Shown here one piece after another: positions 39,449 through 48,191 of a stretch of DNA of 64,000 bases. The stretch is from Euryarchaeota archaeon (GTDB taxonomy: Archaea; Thermoplasmatota; SW-10-69-26; JACQPN01). Every line of letters begins with the position of its first letter. Positions within the stretch are counted from its first letter, which is position 1. The notes under the pieces were generated by a model. That model was not told where the DNA came from, did no database searches, and saw nothing but the letters and a program-made list of their open reading frames with translations. A program made the position numbers and the translations under genes. Location: positions 62,001 through 126,000 of the forward strand of contig JACQPN010000022.1 of the NCBI GenBank assembly GCA_016207515.1. Direction: 5' to 3'.

Positions 39449-40249
39449 CTATGTCAGCTTCTTGAACTTCCAGACGGCGATCGTCCCGAAGACGGCGATT
39501 ATCCCGACGCCCCAAAGGACCGTGAACATGGGAGCGCCACCCACCGGGGTCCCGAGCGAGTAGGCCCGCACCGCGTTGGCGGCGAGCGTGATGGGGTTGT
39601 TCCCGGCAAAGGCCTGCAACCACGCCGGCATGGACTCGACGGGGACGAAGACGCTGCTTGCGAAGATCACCGGAAACAGCGCCGTGAACCCGGCGGCCTC
39701 GGTGGCCTGCGGACTCCGGACGAAGAGCCCTATCGTCGCCGCCACCCATGAGAATGCGAACGCAAGGAGGATCGTGAGCCCGATCGCCGGTGCCACGTCC
39801 CCCGGAGCGCCCTGGAAGCGGTAGCCTATGAGGTAACCGACGCCGGCCATGATGAATATCGCGAGCGTGTTCCAGAGCGTGTCCGTGAGGGTGCGCGCCG
39901 CGAGGACCGTCGCTCGCGAGATCGGAAGCGATCGGTAGCGGTCCATGATCCCGGTCTGTAGGTCCTCGGCAAGTTTGATCCCCGTGCCCATCGCCCCGAA
40001 GACCACTGTCTGGACGACTATTCCGGGGATGAGGAAATTGATGTAATCGCCGTTCGGCGTGTCTATGGCGCCGCCGAAGACATACGCGAAGAGCAACGTG
40101 AACATGATCGGTTGAATCACAGTGTAAAGGATGAGCTGGGGGACGCGAACGTAATGGCGGAGGTTGCGTTGCGTCATGAGCAGCGTGTCGGTCACCGGCC
40201 AAAACGGGGAGCGGAGAGCGTGCGCGGGAGGACCTTGGGAGGCGCTCAC
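39449..40249 (-). CDS. ABC-2 type exporter permease (DrrB-like)
   Basis: A 266-residue permease with six hydrophobic helices. The N-terminal LLMTQRNLRHYVRVPQLILYTVIQPIMFTLLFAYVFGG and the segment LAEDLQTGIMDRYRSLPISRATVLAARTL are typical of the DrrB/ABC-2 family, which exports drugs, polysaccharides or lipids. It overlaps the ATPase gene by 4 bp (ATGA), so the two form one transporter. The substrate is not indicated. Confidence 0.94.
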   Translation of the reverse strand: MSASQGPPAHALRSPFWPVTDTLLMTQRNLRHYVRVPQLILYTVIQPIMFTLLFAYVFGGAIDTPNGDYINFLIPGIVVQTVVFGAMGTGIKLAEDLQTGIMDRYRSLPISRATVLAARTLTDTLWNTLAIFIMAGVGYLIGYRFQGAPGDVAPAIGLTILLAFAFSWVAATIGLFVRSPQATEAAGFTALFPVIFASSVFVPVESMPAWLQAFAGNNPITLAANAVRAYSLGTPVGGAPMFTVLWGVGIIAVFGTIAVWKFKKLT

Positions 40250-41196
40250 TTCTTCGCCTCGGCTTCCTCTACGCGTTTTCCGGTGAGGCGCAGGAATGCG
40301 TCGTCGAGTGTCGGGCGCCTTAGCGTGATGTCGGCGGGTTCCAGGCCCGCGGCGTCAAGCCGTCGGATCGCCTCGGTCATGCTTTTCACGCCGTTTGCCG
40401 CCGGCACAACGACTTTGAGCCGCGATCCATCGTTCTCGGCGCCAAGAGCCGAAAGCGCCTTCGCGGCGCCGTCGAAGTCGCCTTCATTCGACATGGTGAC
40501 CTCGACCACGTCGCCGCCGACCTTTGCCTTCAATTCGCTTGACGTCCCCTCGGCGATGATGAGGCCGTGATCGACGACGGCGATGCGGTCGGCGAGTCGA
40601 TCGGCCTCTTCAAGGTACTGGGTGGTGAGGAGGATCGTCTTCCCGTCGCGTCGAAGTTGTTCGATGATGTTCCAAAGTGCGAGGCGTGAGCGGGGATCGA
40701 GACCGGCCGTGGGCTCGTCCATGAAGAGGATCTGCGGGTCTCCGATGAGGCTCGCCGCAAGGTCGAGACGTCGCCGCATGCCTCCCGAATAGGTCTTCGC
40801 CGTACGGTCCGCTGCCTCGACCAGGTCGAAACGCCGGATCAGGTCCTCGGCGCGCTCGCGGGCAAGTTTCGCGTTGACGTGGTAGAGCCTGGCCACGAGG
40901 ACAAGGTTCTCGCGCCCGGTGAGGTTCTCGTCGACGGCCGCGGCCTGACCGGCGAGTCCTATCACTTCCCGCAACCGTTGTGCGTCGCGAACGACATCGA
41001 GGCCGGCCACCGACGCAACACCCGCGTCCGGCGGCAGAAGCGTTGCAAGCACGCGTACAAGCGTGGTCTTTCCCGCCCCGTTGGGTCCGAGGAGGCCGAC
41101 GATGGTGCCGCGCTCCACGGACAGGTCGACGCCTCGCAGCGCCTCGACCTTTCCAAAGGACTTGTGGATGCCCTTCGCTTCGATGACCGCGGTCAT
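40246..41196 (-). CDS. ABC transporter ATP-binding protein (DrrA-like)
   Basis: A 316-residue ATPase from ATG 41196. Walker A is GPNGAGKTT, the signature is YSGGMRRRLDLA, Walker B is ILFMDEPTAGLD, and the H-loop is replaced by Gln in LLTTQYLEEAD, normal for the DrrA group. A C-terminal domain after about residue 220 is the DrrA-type extension. The ORF runs to 41256, but a TTTTTATC element at 41223-41231 places the transcript start close to 41196-41211. It forms an exporter with the overlapping DrrB-like permease. Confidence 0.94.
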   Translation of the reverse strand: MTAVIEAKGIHKSFGKVEALRGVDLSVERGTIVGLLGPNGAGKTTLVRVLATLLPPDAGVASVAGLDVVRDAQRLREVIGLAGQAAAVDENLTGRENLVLVARLYHVNAKLARERAEDLIRRFDLVEAADRTAKTYSGGMRRRLDLAASLIGDPQILFMDEPTAGLDPRSRLALWNIIEQLRRDGKTILLTTQYLEEADRLADRIAVVDHGLIIAEGTSSELKAKVGGDVVEVTMSNEGDFDGAAKALSALGAENDGSRLKVVVPAANGVKSMTEAIRRLDAAGLEPADITLRRPTLDDAFLRLTGKRVEEAEAKK

Positions 41197-41307
41197 TTGC
41201 GTGGTCGCCACCGTGTTCTCCGATAAAAAGGAATCGGAGGGATCGCCGCAACGCATCAGGCGCTTTCAAGTCGATCTTCGTGCGAGAACCTTCGGTACGG
41301 TGCCGGT

Positions 41308-41922
41308 TCACGAATCGGCCGTCGACCGTCCCTTGAGGCGCCGGGCCGTCGAGTGCAGCCAAAGACTCGCTTCCGGGCGAAGCGGTATGAGAAGGAGTGC
41401 CGGGAGAAGCGCCACCGTCATATTGAACGCGAAGTGCAAGTAGACGCCGTCGAACCCGCCCATCCCTAGAAGGATACCGCCTTTCGCAAGCGTTCCAGGG
41501 CATGGTTCGCAACCGAGCGTCAGGTGCTGGTACATCCGGACCGTGTGCTCGACGACGTGGTAGAGTTGTACCCCCACGCCGACGGCGAAGAGGGGGATCG
41601 CGGTCGCGCCGAAGGGCCGCGACCGTAGGACTTGGCGAACGCCGGGCCGCCTGAGAAGCCACCCGACGATGAGGAGCGCGACGAGATACGCGACGTTGAA
41701 GATCCAGTGGTTCCACTCGAGGTCGAGAAAGAAGAGTATCCCGTGCGAAGCGGCGGCGGGAAGCCCTTGCACCGCGTGTTGCCACACCTGGGCGAAGTGC
41801 TCGACGAGATGGAACGCCTGGACGACGACGGCGATGACCATGATCGCGGTGAGGTTGCGGATCGTGCCGGAGGCGCCGATCATCGGATTGGGTGGTTTCG
41901 CGCCGGTTCCCGTCGCGGCCAT
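41308..41922 (-). CDS. Membrane protein with duplicated HxVEH-x5-QH metal-binding-like motif
   Basis: A 204-residue protein with five or six hydrophobic segments. It is built from two similar halves. The first has FHLVEHFAQVWQH followed by a GILFF...HWIFN segment; the second has YHVVEHTVRMYQH followed by GGILLGM...HFAFN. The exact shared pattern H-x-V-E-H-x5-Q-H within membrane helices suggests a bound metal or haem. A CEPCPG pair precedes the second segment. No family is recognised. The start at 41922 is chosen over 41943 because a TTCTAAAT element lies about 27 nt upstream. Confidence 0.75.
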   Translation of the reverse strand: MAATGTGAKPPNPMIGASGTIRNLTAIMVIAVVVQAFHLVEHFAQVWQHAVQGLPAAASHGILFFLDLEWNHWIFNVAYLVALLIVGWLLRRPGVRQVLRSRPFGATAIPLFAVGVGVQLYHVVEHTVRMYQHLTLGCEPCPGTLAKGGILLGMGGFDGVYLHFAFNMTVALLPALLLIPLRPEASLWLHSTARRLKGRSTADS

Positions 41923-42031
41923 GTGGGACCAACGGCCTCCCATTTAGAACCGTTTTGCTTTCGTCCCCCACCCACGGCGAGGTGGTGCGTGAGGGCCTTG
42001 CCCTTCCTGTCCTGTCGCCCGGGGGTGTTAC

Positions 42032-43540
42032 CTATTCCCAACCGCGCGGCTTGGATCGTCCCCTTCGCCCTTGCGGGCGACCGGCCTGTTGGTGGCCTTG
42101 CCCGAACGAAGGACGATTCTCCGGAGGTCTTCCGCCCGGAGGACGCCCCGAGTGGGGCCCGCGCTGTTCCCGACGAGAGTCACTCCCGAATCGCCTCGCC
42201 GGAGCGGCGCTGGGTCCGCGCTGCGAGGTGTGGCCAGGATTCGGCCGCTGGCCTCCACCGCGGAAAGTCCGGTGCTCGTTTCCGCCGGGCCCCGGTCGGA
42301 ACGAACCCGGGCGACCCGGCTCGCTCCGGAACGGAGCCCTGTGCGGCGTGTCCCGTTCGCCCGCCCGGAAGGGCGTTGCGGGCGCTCCCGGTGAGGGGCC
42401 GCGGGGTTGGGGACCCTCTTCCGGCAGTTCCCCGAGCGGATACATCTCAAGCCGTAGACCCGCGGCGTGTTCGACGTCGCGTAGATCGCGCTGTTGGTCG
42501 GGTTGGACGAAGGTGAATGCCTTTCCGGTCCTTCCCATGCGTCCTGTCCTTCCAGCCCTATGGACGTACACGTCGGGCTCCATCGGGATGTCGTAATTGA
42601 CGACGTGGCTCACTTCCGGGATGTCGATGCCACGGCTCACGATGTCGGTGGCGACGAGCACTTGGACGTAGCCGGCTCGGAACGATTGCATCGCTCTTTC
42701 GCGCTGCGACTGGCTCATGTTGCCCTGGAAGGCGACCGATTCCCAGCCGCCTCGGCTCAAGTGCTCCGCGACGCGGCGCGCGAGGTGCTTGGTCCGGGTG
42801 AAGATTATCGTTCGCTCCGGCCTCTCCTTTTCGAGCAAGGCCCTCAAGGCCCGGCCCTTCTGTTCCTTGGAGACGTCTATGCGATAGTGGGTAGCCAGCG
42901 GTGACGCCTGCGGCCCTTCCTCGACCCGTACGCCGGCCGGGTTCTGGAGGAACCGGGAGCTTAGCTTCCTGATAGGCTCCGGCAAGGTCGCGCTGAAAAG
43001 CGACGTCTGGCGCTTTCTCGGAAGCGATTGCAGGATGCGTTCCACGTCGGGAAGGAAGCCCATGTCGAGCATCCGGTCTGCCTCGTCGAGGACGAGGACC
43101 TGGACGCGTTCGAGGTTGATCGTGCGTTGCTTGAGATGGTCCAGCAACCGCCCGGGCGTTGCGACGACCACCATGCTCTCCAGGCGGCGGAGCTTGTCCG
43201 CTTGGCCGCTGAAGCCTACGCCGCCGTAGACGGCGAGGATGCGGAGGTTCGCGCCCTTGGCAAGAAGCGTCAATTCGTCCGTGACCTGTATCGCGAGTTC
43301 GCGTGTCGGGACGAGGACGAGGGCTTGGACGCCGTTGGTTCGCGTCTTGAGGTGGTGTTCGATGATTGGGATGCCGAAGGCGGCGGTCTTTCCTGTGCCC
43401 GTTCTTGCCTGCGCGACGAGGTCGCGGCCTGCAAGAAGAAGCGGGATGGATTGGCCCTGCACGGGGGTCGGGTCCTCGAATCCCATTGCGGCTAGAGCGT
43501 TCAACGTGGTCGGACTGAGGTTCAGTTTTTCAAATGTCAT
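42032..43540 (-). CDS. DEAD-box ATP-dependent RNA helicase with RG-rich tail
   Basis: A 502-residue RNA helicase. The Q motif region GFEDPTPVQGQSIP, motif I ARTGTGKTAAF, PTRELAIQ, TPGRL, motif II DEAD, motif III SAT, motif V ATDIVSRGIDI and motif VI HRAGRTGRMG are all present. After about residue 370 comes a long low-complexity tail rich in Arg, Gly, Pro and Gln, which in this family binds RNA non-specifically, as in cold-shock helicases. The frame is open far upstream to 44230, but only the part from ATG 43540 resembles the family. Likely roles are rRNA or mRNA unfolding; context adds nothing. Confidence 0.95.
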   Translation of the reverse strand: MTFEKLNLSPTTLNALAAMGFEDPTPVQGQSIPLLLAGRDLVAQARTGTGKTAAFGIPIIEHHLKTRTNGVQALVLVPTRELAIQVTDELTLLAKGANLRILAVYGGVGFSGQADKLRRLESMVVVATPGRLLDHLKQRTINLERVQVLVLDEADRMLDMGFLPDVERILQSLPRKRQTSLFSATLPEPIRKLSSRFLQNPAGVRVEEGPQASPLATHYRIDVSKEQKGRALRALLEKERPERTIIFTRTKHLARRVAEHLSRGGWESVAFQGNMSQSQRERAMQSFRAGYVQVLVATDIVSRGIDIPEVSHVVNYDIPMEPDVYVHRAGRTGRMGRTGKAFTFVQPDQQRDLRDVEHAAGLRLEMYPLGELPEEGPQPRGPSPGAPATPFRAGERDTPHRAPFRSEPGRPGSFRPGPGGNEHRTFRGGGQRPNPGHTSQRGPSAAPARRFGSDSRREQRGPHSGRPPGGRPPENRPSFGQGHQQAGRPQGRRGRSKPRGWE

Positions 43541-44220
43541 TCTATATCTTGTTCCTGTCTTTTGGGACGTGTTCGGCGAAAAACACAAGCGTCGCCGGTC
43601 CCGCGCACATCGGTGCGCGTCAGAAGCGAAGCGGATTGTTAGGCGACCACGCTTCGCGGACTTCAGCCCGTTCTCGCATCCCCCCAGATGGGCGGGCGCG
43701 TTCCACGGGCATGACTGCGTTCTTACCGGCCACAAGTAGACGAGTCTGGTATTTAGCATCTTGCCCGTTTGGCGGGGAAACGGGCGTGCGTTGGGCGGAC
43801 GGACGGGACGTGGATCCCTCAAGGCCTCCGTCGCTAGCGTCCTCGACATCGTGGCGATATCTGGGCCCGGATCGACGACGCCGACGCAAGCCCGTGGCTC
43901 GTCGCCCTTCTTGAGGGTCAAGAATCTGCCGGCGCGGGTCCGAAGACGATTGTGTGCCGGGCCGGGGGCGGTCTTCGGGTCGGCCCGTGGGACGAATCCG
44001 ATCTCCTCACGCGCCGACTCCACAGGGGCGATCCCGACGTCTAGCGGGACCCCCGTGGACTTTGATGAGCCGGTTCCCGCGGGAATACGCCTTCCAAGAT
44101 CCCGCGACGGTGATCCGGAGCGACGCATCCACGCATCCGTTGGGGCTCCACCATGATATGCCTGGCGCACGGACGCATGGTAGAGGTTTTCTCCCCCGGG
44201 ACTCTTACCCGAACGAGACC
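43541..44220. other. Long intergenic region without recognised gene
   Basis: These 680 bases are open in several frames on both strands because of high G+C, but none has family motifs or normal amino-acid make-up. A GGTATTTAGC element near 43749-43758 could be a promoter reading to the right with no clear ORF behind it, so an RNA gene is possible. Nothing more can be supported. Confidence 0.4.
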
Positions 44221-44535
44221 ATGCCGGCAATCAAGTCAGGGCAAGGGCGCGTGGAAGTGCGAACACCGAACGTACCCGGGTACACCGGCAGGGTGGACGC
44301 CGTCAAATACGAAGCGACCCGGAAGCCCCTATTCAAGATAATGCCGCGAAAAGGAGCCGGGATCACCCAGGTCGAGATGATGGCGAAGGTCAAGGCACAT
44401 CTTCCCGAGAGCCTCTTTCCGAAGGGCGCGAAATCGGAGTGGTGGACCAAACGCGTCCAGCTCGATCTCGAGGCGCGCAAGGTCTTGGCGCACGACCCTG
44501 ACGCGAAGCCGCTTCGATGGCGCCGCATCAAGTAG
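44221..44535 (+). CDS. Small conserved protein (DUF6958-like)
   Basis: A 104-residue protein. The pattern VRTPNVPGYTGRVDAVKYEATRKPL, then GITQVEMMAKVKAHLPESLFPKGAKSEWWTKRVQLDLEAR and a final PLRWRR, resembles the DUF6958 family as I remember it, with its conserved P-x-G-x(4)-D/N-x-x-K-Y start and W-W-x(2)-x-V-Q-L-D-L-E-A core. The second half looks like a winged helix. Function is unknown. The ORF continues upstream to 43954, but the family match begins at ATG 44221. Confidence 0.75.
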   Translation: MPAIKSGQGRVEVRTPNVPGYTGRVDAVKYEATRKPLFKIMPRKGAGITQVEMMAKVKAHLPESLFPKGAKSEWWTKRVQLDLEARKVLAHDPDAKPLRWRRIK

Positions 44536-44620
44536 GCCGATCGCCGCACGCCCGCGTCCTCCCGGGGTGTGGCTGCGGCGAGGGCCAATCTTTTTCTTCC
44601 TACCATCGCATCGTCCCCCG

Positions 44621-45625
44621 TTGACGGAGTTCGCGTGGCCAACGGGGTTTCCTCGTATACCTACGGACAAATGGATCGCGACGCCCATAGACCGGCTTGC
44701 ACTGGAATACGATGCCGTTGGAGGGCACGGATGGTACGCGAACCTCGACCACACGCTCGCGGAACTCAATGGTTTCCTCGAAGATGGCGACATACTCATC
44801 GACTACTCTGGGGGGACCGGCATCTTGATCGACCGTCTCTTGAAACGATTGCCCCAGGTGCGCTTCGGAGTCATCAACGTCGACGCCTCGCCCAAGTTCC
44901 TGCGGTTGAGCCTTGAGAAGTTCCGCGATGAGCCGCGCGTGGCATTGCGGCTCCTTCGCTACATCCGGGAAGAGGAACGCATCCAACATCTTGACGAGGT
45001 CCTCGAGGGGCCCGTGCGCGGCCGCGGCGTCGACGCGATCGTCTGCGCGAACGCCATCCACCTCTACTACGAGCTCGCTCCTACGCTAAGGTCGTGGGCG
45101 GGGATCCTCAACGGCGATGGCCGGATCTTCATCCAATCGGGCAACATCCGCCACCACGCCCTGGCCTCTTCGACCATGATAATCGATGACAGCGTGTCCG
45201 CCGTGAACGAGGCCGCCGCCGAGATAGTCGCTGAGGACGAGCGCTTCAAGGTGTACCGGGCGAGCCTTTCCGACCAAGCCAGGATGAAAAGCTACGAGAC
45301 GTTCAGGGAACGCATCTTCCTTCCCCCGAGGCCCGTGGAATCCTACGTCGATTCGTTGCGATCGGCGGGTCTCGAGGTGCTCGGGCTCCACACTAGCGGG
45401 ATCGACGTCGACGTGGCGGAATGGACGAGGTTCCTTCAAGTCTACCATGAGGGCGTCCTTGGCTGGGTCGGCGGCGTCGAGCGCATCGAAGGGCGACCGA
45501 TCCCGCCAGAAGCGGTGACCGCAAGGCTCGAATTGATTTCCCTTGCGATGGCGAGGGCGTTCTCCGGGCGGGCCCGTTTCCCGGCCCTCTGGACCTACCT
45601 CACATGCGGCAAGACCCCCCATTGA
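44621..45625 (+). CDS. SAM-dependent methyltransferase (class I)
   Basis: A Rossmann-fold methyltransferase of about 334 residues. Motif I is ILIDYSGGTGILIDRLL; the acidic strand end of motif II is in FGVINVDASPKFL; AIVCANAIHLYYELAPTL corresponds to the motif IV-V region, and GDGRIFIQSGNIR to the following strand. The C-terminal half (YVDSLRSAGLEVLGLHTSG and on) is a typical cap. The substrate is not evident. The open frame begins at GTG 44567, but a TTG at 44621 lies about 28 nt after a T-rich TCTTTTTC element, so I start there with moderate trust. Confidence 0.8.
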   Translation: MTEFAWPTGFPRIPTDKWIATPIDRLALEYDAVGGHGWYANLDHTLAELNGFLEDGDILIDYSGGTGILIDRLLKRLPQVRFGVINVDASPKFLRLSLEKFRDEPRVALRLLRYIREEERIQHLDEVLEGPVRGRGVDAIVCANAIHLYYELAPTLRSWAGILNGDGRIFIQSGNIRHHALASSTMIIDDSVSAVNEAAAEIVAEDERFKVYRASLSDQARMKSYETFRERIFLPPRPVESYVDSLRSAGLEVLGLHTSGIDVDVAEWTRFLQVYHEGVLGWVGGVERIEGRPIPPEAVTARLELISLAMARAFSGRARFPALWTYLTCGKTPH

Positions 45626-45873
45626 CGCCCGCTATCTACGGCGCGATATCGCCCGGTGACTCCGGCTCGGGAAGCAACACGCTTCTTGGAGGCTCGGTCG
45701 GCGCTCAACGACAGGCCGCCGGCATCAACACCCATATCGTCCTCGTGGACCCGTCGGAGATCGCGAAGGACATGGGCGCTCTGATGATCGGGACGCGCTC
45801 GACTGTCGTGACGGCGAGCCTCGCCAATGGACAACTCGTCCCATGCCCGGCGCCAGCGCCGGGATTACCGTGA
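45604..45873 (+). CDS. Possible small protein, unsupported by family
   Basis: An 89-residue ATG ORF overlaps the methyltransferase end by 22 bp. Its middle (GINTHIVLVDPSEIAKDMGALMIGTRSTVV) looks protein-like, but competing frames on the opposite strand are equally long and no family is recognised. No TATA box or strong ribosome site precedes it. From 45874 to the next gene end at 45998 nothing is recognised. Confidence 0.3.
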   Translation: MRQDPPLTPAIYGAISPGDSGSGSNTLLGGSVGAQRQAAGINTHIVLVDPSEIAKDMGALMIGTRSTVVTASLANGQLVPCPAPAPGLP

Positions 45874-45997
45874 CACCAGCCTGATGCGGTCACGCGGCAA
45901 GGGATTCGGCCCATAGACCGGTACGCGCCCAGCAGGCCGGAATCTGACTTTGAGGGTGGGCAAGGGGCCGGGGTAGCGCCAACCCCGACTCTTCTTC

Positions 45998-46957
45998 TTA
46001 CCTTGAGAGCAGGTCGGCGATGAGCGCCGGGTCCGCGTTTCCCCCACTCACGACGCACGCGACCGGCTCCGCAAGCTTCCCCTTGTGCTTCAAGGCCGCT
46101 GCGAGCGACGAAGCTCCCGCCGGTTCCGGCATCACATGGCACTCCTTCATCAACTGTCTCATGGCGTTCTTTATCTCGTCGTCCGTAACCACGAGTGCCG
46201 CCGTGAGGTTCTCCTTGAACAAGGGAAGCATGTAGTCAAATACCATGGAAGCGGCGATGCCGTCGGCGATGGTCTTCGGCGCCCCAACATGCTCCGCTTG
46301 GCCGGTGGAGAGCGATATCGGGAGGGGTGCTGCGCCTTCCGCCTGCACGCCGTAGATCTCCACACCCGGCCTTTTCGCGTGTATCGCGTAGGCGATGCCG
46401 TTCACGAGGCCGCCGCCGCCGACAGGGACGATGACGGTCCGTACGTCGGGAAGGTCTTCAAGGATCTCAAGGCCGGTCGTTCCTTGGCCCGCGATGATGT
46501 GCTTGTCGGCGAACGGGTGGATGTAGGTCATGCCGAGTCTCTCCATCCGGTCGTCGGTCATGGATTGCATTATCTCCTCGTGGGGGCGGCGGATGATCTT
46601 AGCACCCATCGCCTCCATGGACTTGACCTTCCGCTCCACCGCCTTATCTGGGACGTAGACCGTGCAGGACGCGCCGAGCTTCTGCGCCGACCACGCGACG
46701 GCCTGACCGTGATTACCCGCCGACACGGTCACGAAGCCACGCTTCAACTCGTCCTTCGTCGCCCGGCTCATGCGGTTCCAAGCACCACGGAGCTTGAAAC
46801 TGCCAGTGCGCTGGAGGCATTCGAGTTTCACGTATGCCTTGCCATCGTCATGCCGGGAAGCGGGCAGAAGCGGTGTCCGCCACGCGACGCCTTCGATGCG
46901 TTTTCGGGCGTCCTCGATGTCTGCGAGGCTTACGCGGAGGTCTTCGGCGCGTGGCAT
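45998..46957 (-). CDS. Threonine/serine dehydratase (PLP fold type II)
   Basis: A 319-residue enzyme of the catabolic-type threonine dehydratase / serine racemase group. The PLP lysine is in LQRTGSFKLRGAWN, the substrate loop is SAGNHGQ, and the phosphate-binding glycine loop is PVGGGGLVNG. The end PVACVVSGGNAD is characteristic. No ACT regulatory domain is present, so it is the short form. It would deaminate threonine to 2-oxobutanoate through an enamine. The ATG at 46957 is preferred because a TTAATA element lies 27 nt upstream. It is divergent from a ridA gene, whose product hydrolyses such enamines. Confidence 0.93.
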   Translation of the reverse strand: MPRAEDLRVSLADIEDARKRIEGVAWRTPLLPASRHDDGKAYVKLECLQRTGSFKLRGAWNRMSRATKDELKRGFVTVSAGNHGQAVAWSAQKLGASCTVYVPDKAVERKVKSMEAMGAKIIRRPHEEIMQSMTDDRMERLGMTYIHPFADKHIIAGQGTTGLEILEDLPDVRTVIVPVGGGGLVNGIAYAIHAKRPGVEIYGVQAEGAAPLPISLSTGQAEHVGAPKTIADGIAASMVFDYMLPLFKENLTAALVVTDDEIKNAMRQLMKECHVMPEPAGASSLAAALKHKGKLAEPVACVVSGGNADPALIADLLSR

Positions 46958-47044
46958 GCACTTGCGAGGCATCGTGCGCTATTAACTGTTTTCGAGCGGC
47001 GGAAAAGGCCATTAGCCGTGTCCCCCATCCACGCGTCGATACCC

Positions 47045-47503
47045 ATGGAATACGAAGCGCGCGTCAAGCAACTCGGGATAGAACTCCCGGCACCCCAGAA
47101 ACCGTTCGCCACCTACAGCCAGTTCACGCGAAGCGGCAACCTGATATTCGTCGCGGGCACGGGCCCGACGAAGGACGGGAAGATCCTGATGACGGGAAAA
47201 CTGGGCGCGGGCGTCACAGTCGAACAGGGCTACGAGGCCGCGAAAATCTCGTGCCTCAATTCTCTCGCGGTGGTTCGGGCCGCCGCGGGAAGCCTGGACA
47301 GAGTGAGACGCATCCTGAAGGCGAACGTCTACGTCGCGAGCGCGAACGATTTCTACGAACAACCGAAGGTCGCGAACGGCGCGACGGACCTGTTAAGGGA
47401 CATCTTCGGGGAGCATGGGCTTCCGGCGAGGGCGGCGGTCGGCGTCAACGTCTTGCCGATGGACATTCCGGTGGAGTTGGAGCTGGTGGTGGAGGTCGGG
47501 TAG
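47045..47503 (+). CDS. ridA: RidA/YjgF family enamine/imine deaminase
   Basis: A 152-residue protein of the RidA family, which hydrolyses reactive enamine/imine intermediates released by PLP dehydratases. The segments FATYSQFTRSGNLIFVAGTGP, VEQGYEAAKISCLNSLAVVRAAAGSLDRV and LPARAAVGVNVLPMDIPVELELVVEV match the longer RidA subgroup (about 150 residues). The key Arg that binds the carboxylate would be the Arg in LPARAAVGV. An alternative GTG start lies at about 47018. The divergent neighbour is a threonine dehydratase, so the pair makes metabolic sense. Confidence 0.92.
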   Translation: MEYEARVKQLGIELPAPQKPFATYSQFTRSGNLIFVAGTGPTKDGKILMTGKLGAGVTVEQGYEAAKISCLNSLAVVRAAAGSLDRVRRILKANVYVASANDFYEQPKVANGATDLLRDIFGEHGLPARAAVGVNVLPMDIPVELELVVEVG

Positions 47504-47687
47504 GCCTCCGAAGCGGGGGCGCGCAACAGCTGCCTCTTGATGCCCTCGCCCGCCTCGCCTGAGTCCGCGTCGGCGAGGAGGTCGCGACAAAGGTCATGCA
47601 CTATGGTTCCACGTACACGGATAACCCAGGTAGCGACAGGAACGACCTGCGCCGTGATCGGGACCACTTTCCAACGCATCGCGCACC

Positions 47688-48023
47688 CTACGACACCACG
47701 TGGCTCGACATGAGTTGAAAATAGTCTCCCTTGTAGGTCAAGTAGACGAGTCCGTTTGTCGTCCACCACGGGCCCGGATCACGGCTTTGGAATGACCTGA
47801 TGAGTTTTCCTATGTCTTCGCGCGGGTAATCCTCTCTCGCTCCAGCGGCGCCTGCCTCGATTTTCTGAAACATCCGGTTCAGGACGGCGTTCTCATCTAG
47901 GTCAGATTGGGTGACGTTAATGACGTGATTCGGAGCCTTTTCCAATTTCGTCAAAACGAGTCTCCAGTCGCCATCCGTGTCGGTCGTCGTACAGCCAGTT
48001 GACGCAGCTAGAAGTAAGATCAC
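47688..48023 (-). CDS. Short lipoprotein of the NVT/PGPWW paralogous family, copy E
   Basis: A 111-residue lipoprotein. The signal is short from the GTG at 48023 (VILLLAASTGC with lipobox Cys); the frame is open further upstream but lacks a good start, so the N-terminus may have been damaged by the event that left the adjacent protease remnant. The mature part has the family core PNHVINVTQSDLDENAVL, then LIRSFQSRDPGPWW and VYLTYKGDYFQL. Four paralogues lie within the next 6 kb on the same strand. Function is unknown. It is convergent with ridA. Confidence 0.7.
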   Translation of the reverse strand: MILLLAASTGCTTTDTDGDWRLVLTKLEKAPNHVINVTQSDLDENAVLNRMFQKIEAGAAGAREDYPREDIGKLIRSFQSRDPGPWWTTNGLVYLTYKGDYFQLMSSHVVS

Positions 48024-48084
48024 GGTGAAAACCCACAGGCGATGAGCCGGAACGAGAGGCCTTTTGCGACCGTATGCCAGATGC

Positions 48085-48138
48085 TTACGCAGTGTTGATC
48101 ACGATCCAGCTCCTTATCCTTGCGGCGTTGTCGTGGCC
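48085..48138 (-). pseudogene. Remnant of the C-terminus of a metzincin protease
   Basis: The last 16 codons before a TAA read HDNAARIRSWIVINTA, nearly identical to the C-terminus of the two protease copies upstream (HNNAARIRNWIVSNNA and HNNAARIRGWIVANGA). Nothing else of the protease is left here. It lies between lipoprotein copies D and E, exactly where a protease gene would be in the ancestral repeat unit. Confidence 0.75.
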
Positions 48139-48191
48139 ACCGGTTCTTCGCTCGCGTCGAACCCGAAAGCTGCGGAGATGGAGCCGCGACG

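Noticed and set aside
43541-44230. Upstream extension of the DEAD-box helicase frame by about 230 codons
   Set aside because: The sequence is Arg/Pro-rich without family similarity, and the helicase core begins at the ATG at 43540.
45595-46142. Minus-strand frames over the methyltransferase-dehydratase gap
   Set aside because: They have compositional bias typical of shadows and conflict with both flanking genes.
47353-47676. Minus-strand ORF (MRWKVVPITAQVVPVATWVIRV...) downstream of lipoprotein E
   Set aside because: The first 50 residues look plausible, but it runs antisense through the end of ridA and its second half is low-complexity; no family match.
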